Positions 31,663 through 43,025 of a stretch of 64,000 nucleotides of DNA are shown in pieces (positions within the stretch are counted from its first letter, which is position 1; each line of letters starts with the position of its first letter). The stretch lies in NCBI GenBank assembly GCA_011947345.1, contig JAAVTG010000533.1:1-64000 (forward strand). The letters run 5' to 3'. The notes under the pieces are model-generated. The model saw only the letters and a program-made list of their open reading frames with translations. It was not told the origin of the DNA and did not search any database. Origin of the DNA: Phytophthora quininea (lineage: Eukaryota; Oomycota; Peronosporomycetes; Peronosporales; Peronosporaceae). The position numbers and the translations under genes were made by a program.

Positions 31663-31935
31663 GACGTGGCAGGTACGTGCCATGTAGGACTGGTTGCCAA
31701 TATGAGCGTCCAAAGTGCTTTACGCGTCGAAGCGTGTTGATTTATGAAGAAGCCTACCTCCTGCAATCTAGGGGTCCATCGGTCTTGTGCTATTCTCTAC
31801 GATCTACTCTCTTTCCTAACTACTGCCTAAACCTACTACTGCCGCCGCCCCACTTCACTTCGTATGTGTCTACCCTACCTCGGCCCCTTCATCGCGATCT
31901 TCTGTATCTTGTCCTCGGATACCGTCACTCGCTCT

Positions 31936-34646
31936 CTACAGGTTGAAACGCGTGATGAGGAACTGGCGCAACGGCTCCGGGAAGCTTGCAAAGTAAGCAG
32001 CCCAGTTCTCGCCCAAGCTCGTCTTGAAGCCGTGGACAATCTGGTACAGCATATCCCTCAACTCAGCGTGTTGGATCTGCTGGCCTTCAAGCGACGCAAT
32101 AGCACCACACATGAACATGAAGTCTGCGACAATGCCATTCGGATTCGCCTTCACCATATAGCACAGGCCCAAAAACAGTGCTCCTTCTCCTCGGGAGCCC
32201 GCACGTGAGCAAGCGCGCGGCACCAACGCTTGGCAAAGTCTTGCAAGTGGGGCGCCACAACGTTCGGGCACACGTACCCGAGACGTCCGATGGTTATCGC
32301 ACAATTCTCCACCAAGTTGCGAGGCAGCTTCGGCCGGTTAATCATGCCGATCAAACGCCCCAAACAGTTCTCTACGTACGGCTCCATCTCCCCACCAATG
32401 CGAATGGCGATCTCGCCCACCGACCAACTCGCATTGTTGCACACAGTCGGAAGGTCTGGGTCAATGTTCTCGATCAGCACCGGAAGGAGCTCGCCAAGAC
32501 CAGGTCGGAGAAGGTTCGGCGCATGCTTGGCCAAGTCGCCCACGACGCCCATAGCACTCTGCCGTACATCCATGATGTCGTGACGCACACAACTCATGAG
32601 AATGTTCAGGATGTTCGATCCCGTCAGCAATGCCTCGCTGTTGCTCTGCAGACCTTCAATCATACCCGAAATGAGGTCCAGGGCACACACGATGAGTTCT
32701 GGATCGCCTTCGTCAAACTCGTTCGGGCTCTGCTCGGACATGGCGTCAGCCAGCAACTCATTCTCCACAATTCGCTGGCACCGCACGTAGACATTCATCG
32801 CAAACTCCTGGAACCCATTGCCAAGCGCCTGAGCCACGGGCGCCAGACACTCGAACAGCGGGAGGATTTCGCGGCTGCGGTCTTCCAGAGAATTCCACTT
32901 CGCAATAAGGGGCGGCATCAGAATCTTGATCAACTCTGGGTGGTTCAGGTGCTCGCCGATCGAGTCCGCAAGAGTCCCGATGGCGTCGTACAGGATCAGT
33001 AGATTCTTTGCCTGGTACTTGCCGAAAGCAAACATGAGATTCTGCAAGATGGGCGTCAGGTACGGCACCAGCTCTTCACGAGCTTCCTCCTCCAAGGTGC
33101 AGAACGCTGAACACGCAGCCTCCTGCACCTTCTTGTGGGGGTCTAGGATGCGCTTCAGCATCCCCTCCACCAACGGCTTGAACAGCATCTCGTGGTTGCC
33201 CTGCTCCACCACCCACGAGACGTAGCGACTCAACGTCCAGCACGTAATACTTCGGATAAGCGGGGCCGGGTCTTCCAGCTTCTGCAGCAGGAACGGGTAC
33301 AGGTGCGGCAAGTGAGGTGTAATACCGTTGTAGCAGCCGTCAGCGATGGCACCAAGTGCCAGGATTCCGCTCTCCACAAGTGGCCACGGCTGCTCCTGGG
33401 CTAGACGTTCCTGCAGCAGGGGCAACAGTGTGGGAAGAATGTCGTTGCCGTAACCATTAGCCAAGTTGTCAAGACTGGCAGCAGAGCAACGACGAAGATT
33501 CCACTCCAGCAATGAGTCATCGTCGTCATCATCGTAGTCTTCGTCGTCGTCGTCGTCGCCATCGTCCAGACTGGCGCCTTCAGTGCCGCCGCCGGCCTTG
33601 CGGTGGAAGATCGGCTTAATGTCCTCCGGTCGATCCGGCACGTTCTCGTCTTGGTTCTGCTCCTCAGCCTCGAAATTTGCCAAATCTTCCTCGCTATACA
33701 CCATGCGCTGAAACAGCAGCGGCACAATCTGAGCCAGATACGGGTGCAGCATGGGCTTCAAGTCGTTAAACTCGCGCAGGTCGCAGAACGACGCCCAGAA
33801 TTCGCAGGCCTCGATGGCGACATTCTCGTCCTCGTCCTGGTTGGCGCGCAGGATGAACTGGATGATACTGTCGAGGTGGGGCACGAGGTATTGCACGCCG
33901 ACTTCCAGCAGAATGACAATACTCTTGCACACGAGCTTCCGCACATCGTTGGATGGGTCCTGCGTGAGCAGCGAGATGCCGGCCAAAAAGTTCTCCATCT
34001 GCACCACGAGGCCCACGGGCATGTAGATCAGCACGTTGTTCAGACACTCGAGCGCGTCCCGGCGGAAGTTGGAGTTCTGGTGGTGGAAGTACTGCAGTAG
34101 CTTGGGCACCAGCACGTTGAGCGGCCGGCTGGGCGAGTTCTCGAGTTTGGCCGCCGAGTCCTCGCAGATCTTGACCAGCGCGCCGAAGGCTCCGGCCACG
34201 GCGTTCTCGTCCTGCTGCTCCAGCAGCACGTGCAGCGCCGGCATGAGCTCGGGCCACTCGTCCAGGAACGTGTACTGCGACACGAAGGTGGTGATGATGG
34301 AGCCGGCCGTGTTGCGGATAGGAGGCAGCGGGTCCGCCAGCACGCGCAGCGTCTGCGCGCGGATCACGGCCAGGATCTCGGTCTCGGTGGGGGTGAGCAC
34401 TGCGGCGGCGTCGCGCGCCTTGATGTTGCGCTTGAGCAGCAGGCCGGCGAGCTGGCGCACGTTGGGCTCGTGCTGCGTGGAGCAGAGCAGGTGCACGAGG
34501 TAGAGGTTGAACTCGAGGTTCTTCTGGAACTGCTGCAGGCGCTGGTAGGACTCGCGCTGCACGTCGTTGTTGGGCACCATGTAGGCTTGGAGTAGCGCCA
34601 CCACCTCGCTCAGCAGCGCTGGCTGCGGCTGCCAGTTGTCGCTCAT
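31936..34646 (-). CDS. Transportin-type karyopherin beta-2
   Basis: A single-exon gene of about 903 codons, the length of TNPO1. HEAT-repeat helices run throughout. After RKLVCKSIVILLEVGVQYL comes the long acidic loop (aspartate/glutamate tract, 33520-33570) that in karyopherin beta-2 couples RanGTP binding to cargo release. The C-terminal half shows VENCLGRLIGMINRPKLPRN and ENCAITIGRLG, typical of transportin. It imports PY-NLS cargoes such as hnRNPs through nuclear pores. The last 80 residues (ending RQFLITRFNL) are in another frame: the A5 run at 32171-32175 is one base short of what the conserved sequence needs. I regard the gene as intact. Confidence 0.9.
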
Positions 34647-35205
34647 GGCTCGCGCGTTCTTGGGGGCTTTTTCTGGGGGTTTCTATAGACAAAATGCAGA
34701 TATACAGGGATGCCGAGCCTGCAGGAGACGAGCGCTGGGGTAGGATCGGAGGTCCGGCAGGAACGCGGCGAGAGGGGCGGGGAAGAGGGCGCCGGTGGCT
34801 GGAGGAAGAATGGCCGTGCAGTGCTATACCGATACCGCACAACCGATAACCGCAATACCGATCATCACACGATGCTGTAGCCATGTATGGATGGCTACAA
34901 GAAAGGCAACTTCTCTCCGAGCTCTTTGTTTTGTGCCTGAATAAAATGGAGCGAAGTGCTGGTTGAGTTGAACACAGATCCCTATGATGCGTGCGCACAC
35001 ATGCATGCCTGCTAACTGTCCTTGCGTTTGAATTCCTATCACCGCGGCTTCGTTAAAATATTTCCGTGTCATCAGCAGTACATGCCGTGGCGAAACCATC
35101 CCGTCCGGTGCCTCGAACACGATTGCGTAGCGCGTCAGACCATCATTCTCTATACAAATTCCAAGTCAAGCACTTGCTCACTTTTCAAGTTGCTCGCTGG
35201 TGTCC
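34647..35205. promoter_or_regulatory. Bidirectional promoter region, transportin and Nbp35
   Basis: 559 bases separate two divergent start codons. The stretch contains ACCGATA-type repeats (34830-34862). CTCACTTT near 35178, about 28 bases before the Nbp35 ATG, fits the oomycete initiator pattern (YTCAYTYY). No separate gene seen. Confidence 0.4.
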
Positions 35206-36456
35206 ATGTCTTCTGCGCCTTCCAACGCCAACGAGCAGTGCGTGGGCCCACAGTCCGAGCAGGCCGGCAAGGCCGACGGCTGCGCCGGCTGCCCCAACCA
35301 GAGCCTCTGCGCATCGGGCGCCGCTCGCCAGCCGGACCCGGCCGTCTCGGACGTCAAGCAGCGCCTCTCGGGCGTCAAGCACAAGCTGCTGGTGCTGTCG
35401 GGCAAGGGCGGCGTGGGCAAGAGCACGGTGGCGTGCCAGCTGGCCTTCGCGCTGGCCTCCAAAGGCTTCCAGGTGGGGCTGCTGGACGTAGACATCACGG
35501 GCCCCAGCGTGCCTCGCATGCTGGGGCTGCTGGGCCAGGAGGTGCATCAGAGCGCGGCCGGCTGGTCACCCGTCTACGTGGACGACAACTTGGGCGTCAT
35601 GAGCATCGGCTTCATGCTACCCAACGCGGACGACGCCATCATCTGGCGGGGACCCAAGAAGAGCGGCATCATCAAGCAGTTCCTCGTGGACGTGCAGTGG
35701 GGAGCTCGACTACCTCATCATCGACACGCCACCTGGGACGTCGGACGAGCACATCAGCATCGTGCAATACATGAAGGAGGCGGATCTGGACGGAGCGGTG
35801 GTGGTCACGACGCCCCAGGAGGTGGCGCTCAGCGACGTGCGCAAGGAACTCAACTTTTGCCGAAAGGTGCGGAGATTGGCGGAGGAGAAGAGATGGAGGT
35901 GTTTTGGGTGGATAGTAGCTTATTGTGTGTGTATTTGATTTTCGAGCAGACGAACATCAATGTGCTGGGCGTTGTGGAGAACATGAGCGGCGTGCAACGT
36001 CCTCTGAGTGACGTCAAGTTCGTGGGCGCCGATGGCAACGACCAGACGGACGTCTTCATCAAGGTACTGACTGGGGATGGTTCTTTGGGTGCAAATTAAT
36101 GGGGTGCTAACTCCACACTCTTGCTCTTTCACAGCTACTGCAAGAGAAGGCCCCAGAGCTGCTGAAGCACTCGGTTCAAATGGAGGTGTTCCCTGCAGCC
36201 AACGGTGGCGGCGAGGCCATGGCCAAGAAGTTCAACGTGCCGTTTCTGGGACGTCTGCCGCTGGATAACAAGATGACAGGCGCGTGCGAAGAGGGTGTAT
36301 CGTTCTTGGAGGAGTACCCAGACTCCGTGGCGGCTCCAGCGTTCAGCAAGATCGTGCAGGGTAAAGCTGTCTGTTGAATGGTGTGTCTGGCTCAGCCAAC
36401 CTCACTTTCTTGCTTGCCATCCTACAGATATTGTGACATCGGTCGAGAACAAGTAG
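35206..36456 (+). CDS. NBP35: Cytosolic Fe-S assembly P-loop ATPase Nbp35/NUBP1
   Basis: Four exons: 35206-35866, 35950-36063, 36135-36360 and 36428-36456. The N-terminal cluster-binding cysteines are visible (CVGP, then [10 protein letters not shown]), followed by the Walker [10 protein letters not shown] (near 35402), [14 protein letters not shown] and [12 protein letters not shown]. Nbp35 is the scaffold on which 4Fe-4S clusters are built for cytosolic and nuclear proteins, with Cfd1 where that partner exists. The frame changes near 35700; exon lengths sum to two bases less than a multiple of three, fitting a short G run. After VVENMSG the CPxC pair that binds the bridging cluster in yeast and animals is not seen. 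Total about 343 residues, close to family size. Confidence 0.9.
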
Positions 36457-36586
36457 ACAAATATCCTGCACTAACAGCCATGGTGACAGCAGAAAAACAC
36501 ATAATATATGCACACTTTACCGGCACTTTCTTTCTGTAGCTCGGCGAGACGCAAAACATTCTCCGCGCGGAAATACACTCGTCTCT

Positions 36587-38511
36587 TTACCTTTTGAAGT
36601 ATGCATCTATTGAGCTGGACACTTGCTCCGTGTTGAGCAGGACGACAATTACCGAAACGTTGTCCGAAGACCCCGACCTGATCGCCAAGTTTGCCAAAGA
36701 CTGACTTGCTTGCTGCGAACGATGAACGATATACGCCCGTGAGTCCATCTCCAGAATGCATTGCGGCATCAGTTGATCGTACCTTTGCGGAATATCCTTC
36801 GTTTAATCTCTCAGAGACGTATTTCACTGCCTCCTTGCTCTTAATGGTGTCCCAAAGTCCGTCGCATGCGAGAATTAGAAAGTCAAACTCGGGAGTGATT
36901 TCGATATCCTGTCAGTCCACAAGAAGCGAGGTCAATTGCACCGCCAAAACGTTCAACTCGCACTCGTTTCCCGTACCTGGCATTCAGGCACCGAGATAAC
37001 CAAGTCGCCGTGAAATTCTCGGTCGTGGCCTTCAGGAAACGCCCAGTACTCGTACTTAGACAACGCCTCGCCCTTATAATCAATATCGCCAATGGCGCGA
37101 GAGACAGCCAGCTCGCCGTTTACACGGTAAATGGTCACCCACTTAACTACACGCTCTGCGCGTTGTTGAATTTCTGGATCACTTAGATCCATTGAATGCA
37201 GTTTGGAAAGCTGCAGTTCGCGTTCTTCTTTCACCCAACCTCCTTGGTCTTCAATCCGTTTTCGTTCGTCCGGACGCCCTGGAGTCTGTTCTTCAATAAT
37301 ATCAAGTGCCTCGCCACCGATGCTAGCGACAGCGCGACTGTCGCCAATATTTGCAGTGATCAAGCGATTGCCCCGAATCAACACGACCGCAGCCGTGGTG
37401 CCATCATCAAGGGCCTGTTGCCACACAGGAAACGTTTAACATGACTACATTCTCACGTTAAACTACACAGTTCGTACCTCTTCCTCCGCTTTCGCAAGGA
37501 ATTCCTTGTCAATCCGTGCAAAACAGTCTTCGAATGCCAGGCGTGTGTCTGTCAGGAAAGACTCGTGCGCGCACAGATAAGATATTAATCGCTGATTGGA
37601 AAATGTTGCAGCCTATGCATATATATGACAGTTGGTTAGACGAGAGTAGTAGTATGAGAGGGAGTGGCCGCGCTTAGCTTACCCGAACACCGCTATGACC
37701 ATCAAAAACAGCGTATAATGATTGCTTTTGGCAATCCTGGCCTTTCGGGATTTGGGCATTGAGGTCTGGGATACAGCAGCATACGTCTTCCATGCTTGAC
37801 CGGACACCCAGCAACGACGTCACGCCGTAAACCTCGTCACCAGTAGAATAACTTGAGCTATCCTCGTTAAACGTTTCGTGCAATGAGTCTCGGGTATTGA
37901 TCGAGAACGACTCGATCGGTTGCATTTCAGCAAAGCCCTCTCTTTGGTGGCGGGGTACCCAGCGACCAGCAGTTGGAGCTGGTGAAGGTTCTGGCGGCGG
38001 AGATAAGTCAGCAGGAAGTGGTGGTGGTGATGTCGGTTCAGCAGCGCTACGGTTTCGAAGGTAGCGAGGGATATACTTCCCGGTTGCTACTGGAGGTGAC
38101 GACGTTGGCACGATTGGGGACGGCTCCGTAGTCGTTTCTGTACTTGTGTCCTGAGCATCTCTGTCTTCCCGTCGGTCAATACTAAACAGCTCGTTTTTTC
38201 CTCCTTTGCCTCGGGAATTGCAGCATGTCGAAGTGGAGGAGTTTGATGTTCCGGCACGTCATCCATTGGGTCAAACGCAAACATCAGCGGACTGCGTGGT
38301 CCAAATCCGCTAAACGTGTTCGGTGGGCTACTGGCCCGCCGTGGACTAGCTCGAGACGAGGTGGAGCCTTCGCCCCCAGTTGACTCATCCGAAAAACTGG
38401 TTGACGCGAAAAACTGCCACTCGCTCGGCCGCGATATAAATCATCCATAGATACAGCTCCGGGAAATTGCTCTTGATAATCGAACGAGACACTGCGATTC
38501 ACGCGGGACAT
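36587..38511 (-). CDS. PP2C-family protein phosphatase
   Basis: The N-terminal 200 residues are disordered and proline/serine-rich. The catalytic domain shows GVRSSMED and LYAVFDGHSG (37690-37820), then after an intron FSNQRLISYLCAHESF, then ANIGDSRAVA, a family insert, ELAVSRAIGD, VISVPE, ILACDGLWD and SGSSDNVSVIVV. Introns include 36909-36976 and 36713-36782; one lies upstream of 37683 and one near 37430-37480, where the exact splice is unclear. Frame changes at T5 (near 38390) and T6 (near 38192) each need one more base. All metal-binding aspartates are present, so it should be an active Mg/Mn-dependent serine/threonine phosphatase. The stop is 130 bases from the convergent Nbp35 gene. Confidence 0.85.
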
Positions 38512-38534
38512 GCTTTGCTACGTAATTTCACAAA

Positions 38535-39746
38535 TCACTCCGTGGTAAGTGTCGTATCATGGGTAAAAGAATCGACATAGGGTAGGCTACAGTTAATCCC
38601 AGGAATAGCACGTACTCTTCGAAAACTATTGCAAAGCCGCATGGGCCGATGTTCCGCCTGAAAGGATAAGACCAAAAGCGTCAGTATTGATGCTTAGATC
38701 GTCAATACGATCAGGCAAACACACCTGATTTCTTGATAGCGCTGATACAATATTCGCTATGGACTTTTGAAAATTGAACAGCCATTCGTGCATCTGTCAA
38801 GGAATAAAAGTCCATCGACGTTACCGCACCAAGTTAAAGGCCATCACTCGAAGCAGCAAGAAACGTACCATGTCTCTAGATTCGGCACGTAAGACGTACC
38901 GACGACTCTCCATCCGGATCTGGAAGGCTGCAGCACCAAAGTCCTTCTGCAAGAGCACGACGGGCGAGGGAGACAGTGGACGCAGATGCAAGTCAGCAAC
39001 AAGGAGGCGGGGAGGGGTGATGCAGAGGTGGCAGTGGCACGAGCAGGGCAGTTGCGCCAGCTCCTCGCGCTCCTCTGCGATGGCAGGCAGCCGAGCACAT
39101 CCAGATCGTACCGCTGTGGTCACCGAGTCGATGTTCTCCATGGAGATGACGCCGCAGCACGAGTCGTCCGTCGGCTTCTTGTCTTTGACGTCGCCCTGGG
39201 CCTTGTAGTAAAACAGTTTGCTGTTCTGCATGACGAACCACCGGCGCTTCCAAAGCTTGGGGTCCTCAGAGCTCTGCTTCTCCAGGTAGCCCTCCATAAA
39301 CGCCGCTCTACAGGACGTCAACGTGTGGGTCAGATTGACAAGGTGTTAATGGAATCAAGTCACTTTGCAAACGGCAGCGGTTTGTTACTCGAGGTATCGG
39401 GTGTAGCCATCCATCGTTCTCGGTCGGAAGTAGCTCGTCGACGTCAAGTTGTTGGCAGCGTCCGCTTCCTCAGCGTCCTCCGCATCGGACGAGGACGACG
39501 AGGACGACGAGCGTCCCCCGCGCGGTCGAAGAAGCGCCTAGCGAACTGCAGACTGGCGCGTCTCGCCTGTTGGCTGATGCTGATGGGCACGGAGCCGGCC
39601 TCGCTCTGCAGCTGCGAGCTGGGCGCTGTCTCTGCGCGTTCGCGGTGTGCGTGCGTGGGCCGCGAGGCGGAGTCGGAGTCGGGCTCTTGTGTCTGCCAGG
39701 AATCGGCGGCCGGCGGCTCGCGGTGCAGCAGGCGACGCAGCGCCAT
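38535..39746 (-). CDS. PH-domain protein, five exons
   Basis: Exons are 39746-39389, 39307-39112, 38946-38869, 38793-38725 and 38657-38535; introns are 81, 165, 75 and 67 nt, all GT-AG. The 165-nt intron is read through as a multiple of three and would otherwise be mistaken for coding. Joined, a pleckstrin-homology domain appears: MEGYLEKQSSED, WKRRWFVMQNSKLFYYK, GVISMENIDSV, FQIRMESRRYVLRAESRDM and MHEWLFNFQKSI, with the invariant tryptophan of the last helix. The serine-rich acidic segment before it needs one extra G in the G5 run near 39520. PH domains bind phosphoinositides or proteins at membranes. The stop lies only 23 bases before the PP2C start on the same strand. Confidence 0.8.
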
Positions 39747-40178
39747 GGGAAAGCAAGATCCCGCGAGATTCGCCGTTTGCTGGCGCTTTTGTATAGGATT
39801 TGGTTTTAGGGCTTGCGATTGGCCAAAAAGACTACTTCAAGTTCATAGTTGCCTTTGTCGCCGGCGGCACTCTGTTGGTGTCCCGGCAGCGGAGCCTCAC
39901 GGTTTGAAAGTACCATAGCCTGCTGCTACAGTTAACACACGAACACAAGGACCCTGGAAAATGGTAAGCTTCAACCACGAGATAATTTCAACGGCGAGGA
40001 CTCCTAATACCAACCAAGCCCCCAGTAGATGTTCTTGGAGGTGTATGCTACACAGCCAGTCTCTGAACATTCGTTGTGGTGCGGCAGTCGTCGGGTAGTT
40101 TGACTCCGAAATTGGCGTCGTCACTGCCGTAGTCGGATCTCAACAGCACCGCGCTTGGCACGACTTTCAGGAGCGATG
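39747..40178. other. Intergenic region between PH gene and glucanase
   Basis: No clear gene. A minus-strand 75-codon frame (39897-40124) contains one hydrophobic stretch but nothing that supports it as coding. Confidence 0.4.
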
Positions 40179-42077
40179 TTAAGACAGCTTTAAGTCGCCG
40201 TCTCGAAGCACTTTACGCATCGACCAACCCGTGCGCTTCGTCGCATCATCCGAGTGCCGCCACGACCAGAACGCCCACCCTCCAGTGGCGAATTGGTTAT
40301 ACATCGCGAGCTGCTTCCGCCCCAGCTTGCGGAAGTTATCTACGTCCTGGAAAACGGCGTACTCATCTGGAGGTGACCCCATGCACCACTCGCCAACGTA
40401 GAGTCGATTGGCCGTTGGTTGCCGCTGGAGATTAGTCGTCGAATACGTGTCCAAATAGTCCAGGATCCACTGCTCGCTCTCGCCACCAAATCCCCAGATG
40501 AAGTACGGATGGATTTCGTTCCACACGTTCTCGTACTGAGGTCCACTGATGATACCCGCATACCCGTCCGGAGTGTTCTCGCCTTGCATCGGTGACACGG
40601 ACAGTATACACGCGTTTCCGGCAGCACGAATACGGTTGTAAGCATCCACGTAGAAAGCCAAGACTCTGCTGCGGTCTGTGGGATACGCTGGTTCGTTCAG
40701 AAGGCCAAGTCCGAGGAATGCCGGGCTTTCCTTGTAGCGATCGGCGAGAAAAGTCGCAAACGTGATCGAGTTGTCGTAGTTAGTCTGCGAGGTGCTCCAG
40801 CCCGCTTCGCCAAACACTGGGGGCGACGTTGATGCCCAGCCGTTCTGACTGCCTTGATGGGCGTGAAGACTGATAATGACTGCGATGTTGTACTTGACAG
40901 CCCACTCGTTAATAAGCTTGTCGAGATATTTGAGCCCGCCCGGAGCGTACATGTCCCCCTCAGAGCCTGGAGCACTGATCGCGTCTCGAACGATCCAGTG
41001 GCCCACTGGCACTCGTACGGAGTTGAGCACGCCGGTGGCGGCAATCTCCTTGATGTCGGCTTCGGTAATCCAGGATTGTCGGTGCTTCTCGAACGCGTCA
41101 ACTGCTGCGCTCCGGCCATTGAGACCAACTAGCGTCTTCATCACAGTATACTCTCCTTTCAGCGCAGTATTCCACGACACATTATTGTAAAGAGCCGATC
41201 CAAACGACATCCAGCCTTCCGTCATCAGCCATCCACCGAGGTTTACCGATTTCGCCTGAACTACACCACTGCGGATCTTGGCCTGGACATGATTACTGGT
41301 ATTTTGTACTAGCATCGGCGGCGTGTTCACGATACCAGATACGGCGCCTACAGAAGAGCGAGCTCCTGCAGTGCTGCTCTTGAGGTAGCACGCAGGGCCC
41401 CGCGGGTCCGTGTTCACGAACGTGTATCCCTTGCACCCCGGTGTCGCCGCACACTGGGCGCAGCAACCCCACGGGTACTGCCCAAAGAATACCCCCATGT
41501 CATTGCCGTAGAAATCGACGTCTGTGAGCTGTGTCGAGCACTTGGCAGGGATGTCTTTGCACTGGTAGTACTCGGCATTCCACGGCTGGCAGTACGTTTG
41601 ATTGGGACAGCAGCTCGTCTGCTTGGCGTTGCCGCACGAGTCTCCGTTAGAGGTGCCGCAAGTGCTGACGACGGCCGAGATGGCCCCCCAAACTCTTTTT
41701 GGTGCCGGTACCTGTTTTCAGGTAGCAGTGCGTTTGGCCGTCCCACCCGAAGTTGACGAACGTGAACGCGGCGCATCCGGACGTGACGGCGCATTTGCTG
41801 CAGCACTCGTCGGGAAGTTTCATGCCGGCGAACTGGGCCAAGTCGTTGCCGTTGAAATCGACTCCGACCTGAGGCGCCCGCACTGCGCTGGCGTGGGCCG
41901 GCACTGGTAGTAGCTGGGGTTCCAGGGCTGGCAGTAGTTCCCGGGTGAGCAGCAGCGCGGCCCGGTCTGGCTGTTGCCGCACTGTTGTCCGGAGGCTGCG
42001 CACGATTGGGCTGCAGCTTGGCGGGTCAAGAGTTGGATGAAAATCGCGACTGTCACTAGCACTTGGTAAGGCGGCAT
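40179..42077 (-). CDS. Secreted GH5 exo-1,3-beta-glucanase-like enzyme with two CBM1 and two PAN/apple modules
   Basis: A signal peptide ([17 protein letters not shown]) starts at 42077. It is followed by a CBM1 ([12 protein letters not shown] to NPSYYQC), a PAN/apple module ([20 protein letters not shown]), a second CBM1 ([11 protein letters not shown] to NAEYYQC), a second apple module ([18 protein letters not shown]) and a GH5 catalytic domain of about 330 residues. GH5 landmarks are [20 protein letters not shown] (acid/base glutamate) and LYVGEWCMG (nucleophile glutamate). The enzyme should cleave beta-1,3-glucan, a main polymer of oomycete walls. Frame moves near 41870 and 41690 fit one or two lost bases. 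The second GH5 relict upstream on the same strand indicates a tandem family. Confidence 0.85.
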
Positions 42078-42359
42078 GGCTGGCTCGCGGTCAACTCGGC
42101 AAAAGGAGAATGGAGCGGCCGTAGCAGCAGCAGCAGCGTTTCACTCATCGTTTCTGGGGACAGACACCTCGGAGGGACAGACGCCTGGCGACGAGGACGC
42201 CCGTCTCGCGCATAGTGCGCGAGGTCTTCCGCGACCGTCCCCAAACTCTGCTTGGTTTTAGCCAAACGGGAATCTCTGGTGAACGATAACGGAAAAGATC
42301 AACGAGTTATCATGTCCGTAGGGCCAGGAAGATATGGACGGACTCCGTTTTTTTTCCGT

Positions 42360-42930
42360 CTAGCTAGACAGCTTGAGATATCCCTTCCGGAGGAGATCCC
42401 GCATGGACCAACCCGTCCGCTTCACCGTCTCGTCCGAATGCCGCCACGACCAAAATGCCCAACCACCAGTAGCGTTTGCGGTGTAGTACGCGAGCTGCTT
42501 GCGACCGAGTTCGCCGAAGTTGTTTAAGTCCTGGAAAATGCCGTTCTGGTCGGGTGGTCCGCCCATGGACCACTCCCCACGAAAAGTCGATTGTTTGTCG
42601 GAGCTGCTTTCAAATGGGTCTGTCGGTAGGTGTCGACCGCCGCGAGGACTTGCTGCTCGGTCATCCCTCCGTACCCCCAGATGAAGTACGTGTGGATGTC
42701 GTTCCACATGTTTGTGTATTGCGGCGCCCCAATCATCCCCGTAAGTGGTCGGGGTCTTGTTCACTGAGCATCGGCGCCACGAGAAGGATGCAGTCGTTCC
42801 CCGTAGCGCGAATCTGGTTGTAGGCCGCAATGTAGTAATTCTGAAGAGCAGTTCGGTCGACAGGTGGCAGCGGTTCGTTCATTAACCCAATGCCGAGGAA
42901 GGCTGGGCTGTCCTTCATCCACGTCATGCC
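42360..42930 (-). pseudogene. Truncated GH5 glucanase relict
   Basis: Only the C-terminal third of a GH5 domain remains: SPAFLGIGLMNEPLPP, NMWNDIHTYFIWGYGG, a GEWSMGG block and [19 protein letters not shown] up to a stop at 42360. It is closely similar to the end of the 40179-42077 gene. The frame changes near 42735 and 42580, and there is no 5' part: similarity ends near 42930, less than 100 bases from the start codon of the divergent ABCF gene. It is best read as a tandem copy cut off by rearrangement. Confidence 0.8.
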
Positions 42931-43025
42931 TCTTCTTGCCGACTGAAGTCACAAAAGTCTTTACCAAAAATTGGTGTATTTGTTTGCTTGGTTTTAGCCA
43001 ACGATTCCAATTGCCCCCAACGCTC

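Noticed and set aside
33766..34998. A 410-codon alanine/arginine-rich frame over the transportin 5' end
   Set aside because: Same strand but a shifted frame of the transportin gene; composition is typical of a GC-driven shadow frame.
38947..39111. A 55-residue cysteine-rich insert in the PH domain
   Set aside because: It is bounded by GTACGA and TTGCAG, and removing it joins two PH-domain strands exactly, so it is an intron that happens to be open.
39897..40124. Minus-strand 75-codon frame with a hydrophobic stretch downstream of the glucanase
   Set aside because: It follows two in-frame stops of the glucanase and has no start context or conserved features; it could be the 3' UTR.
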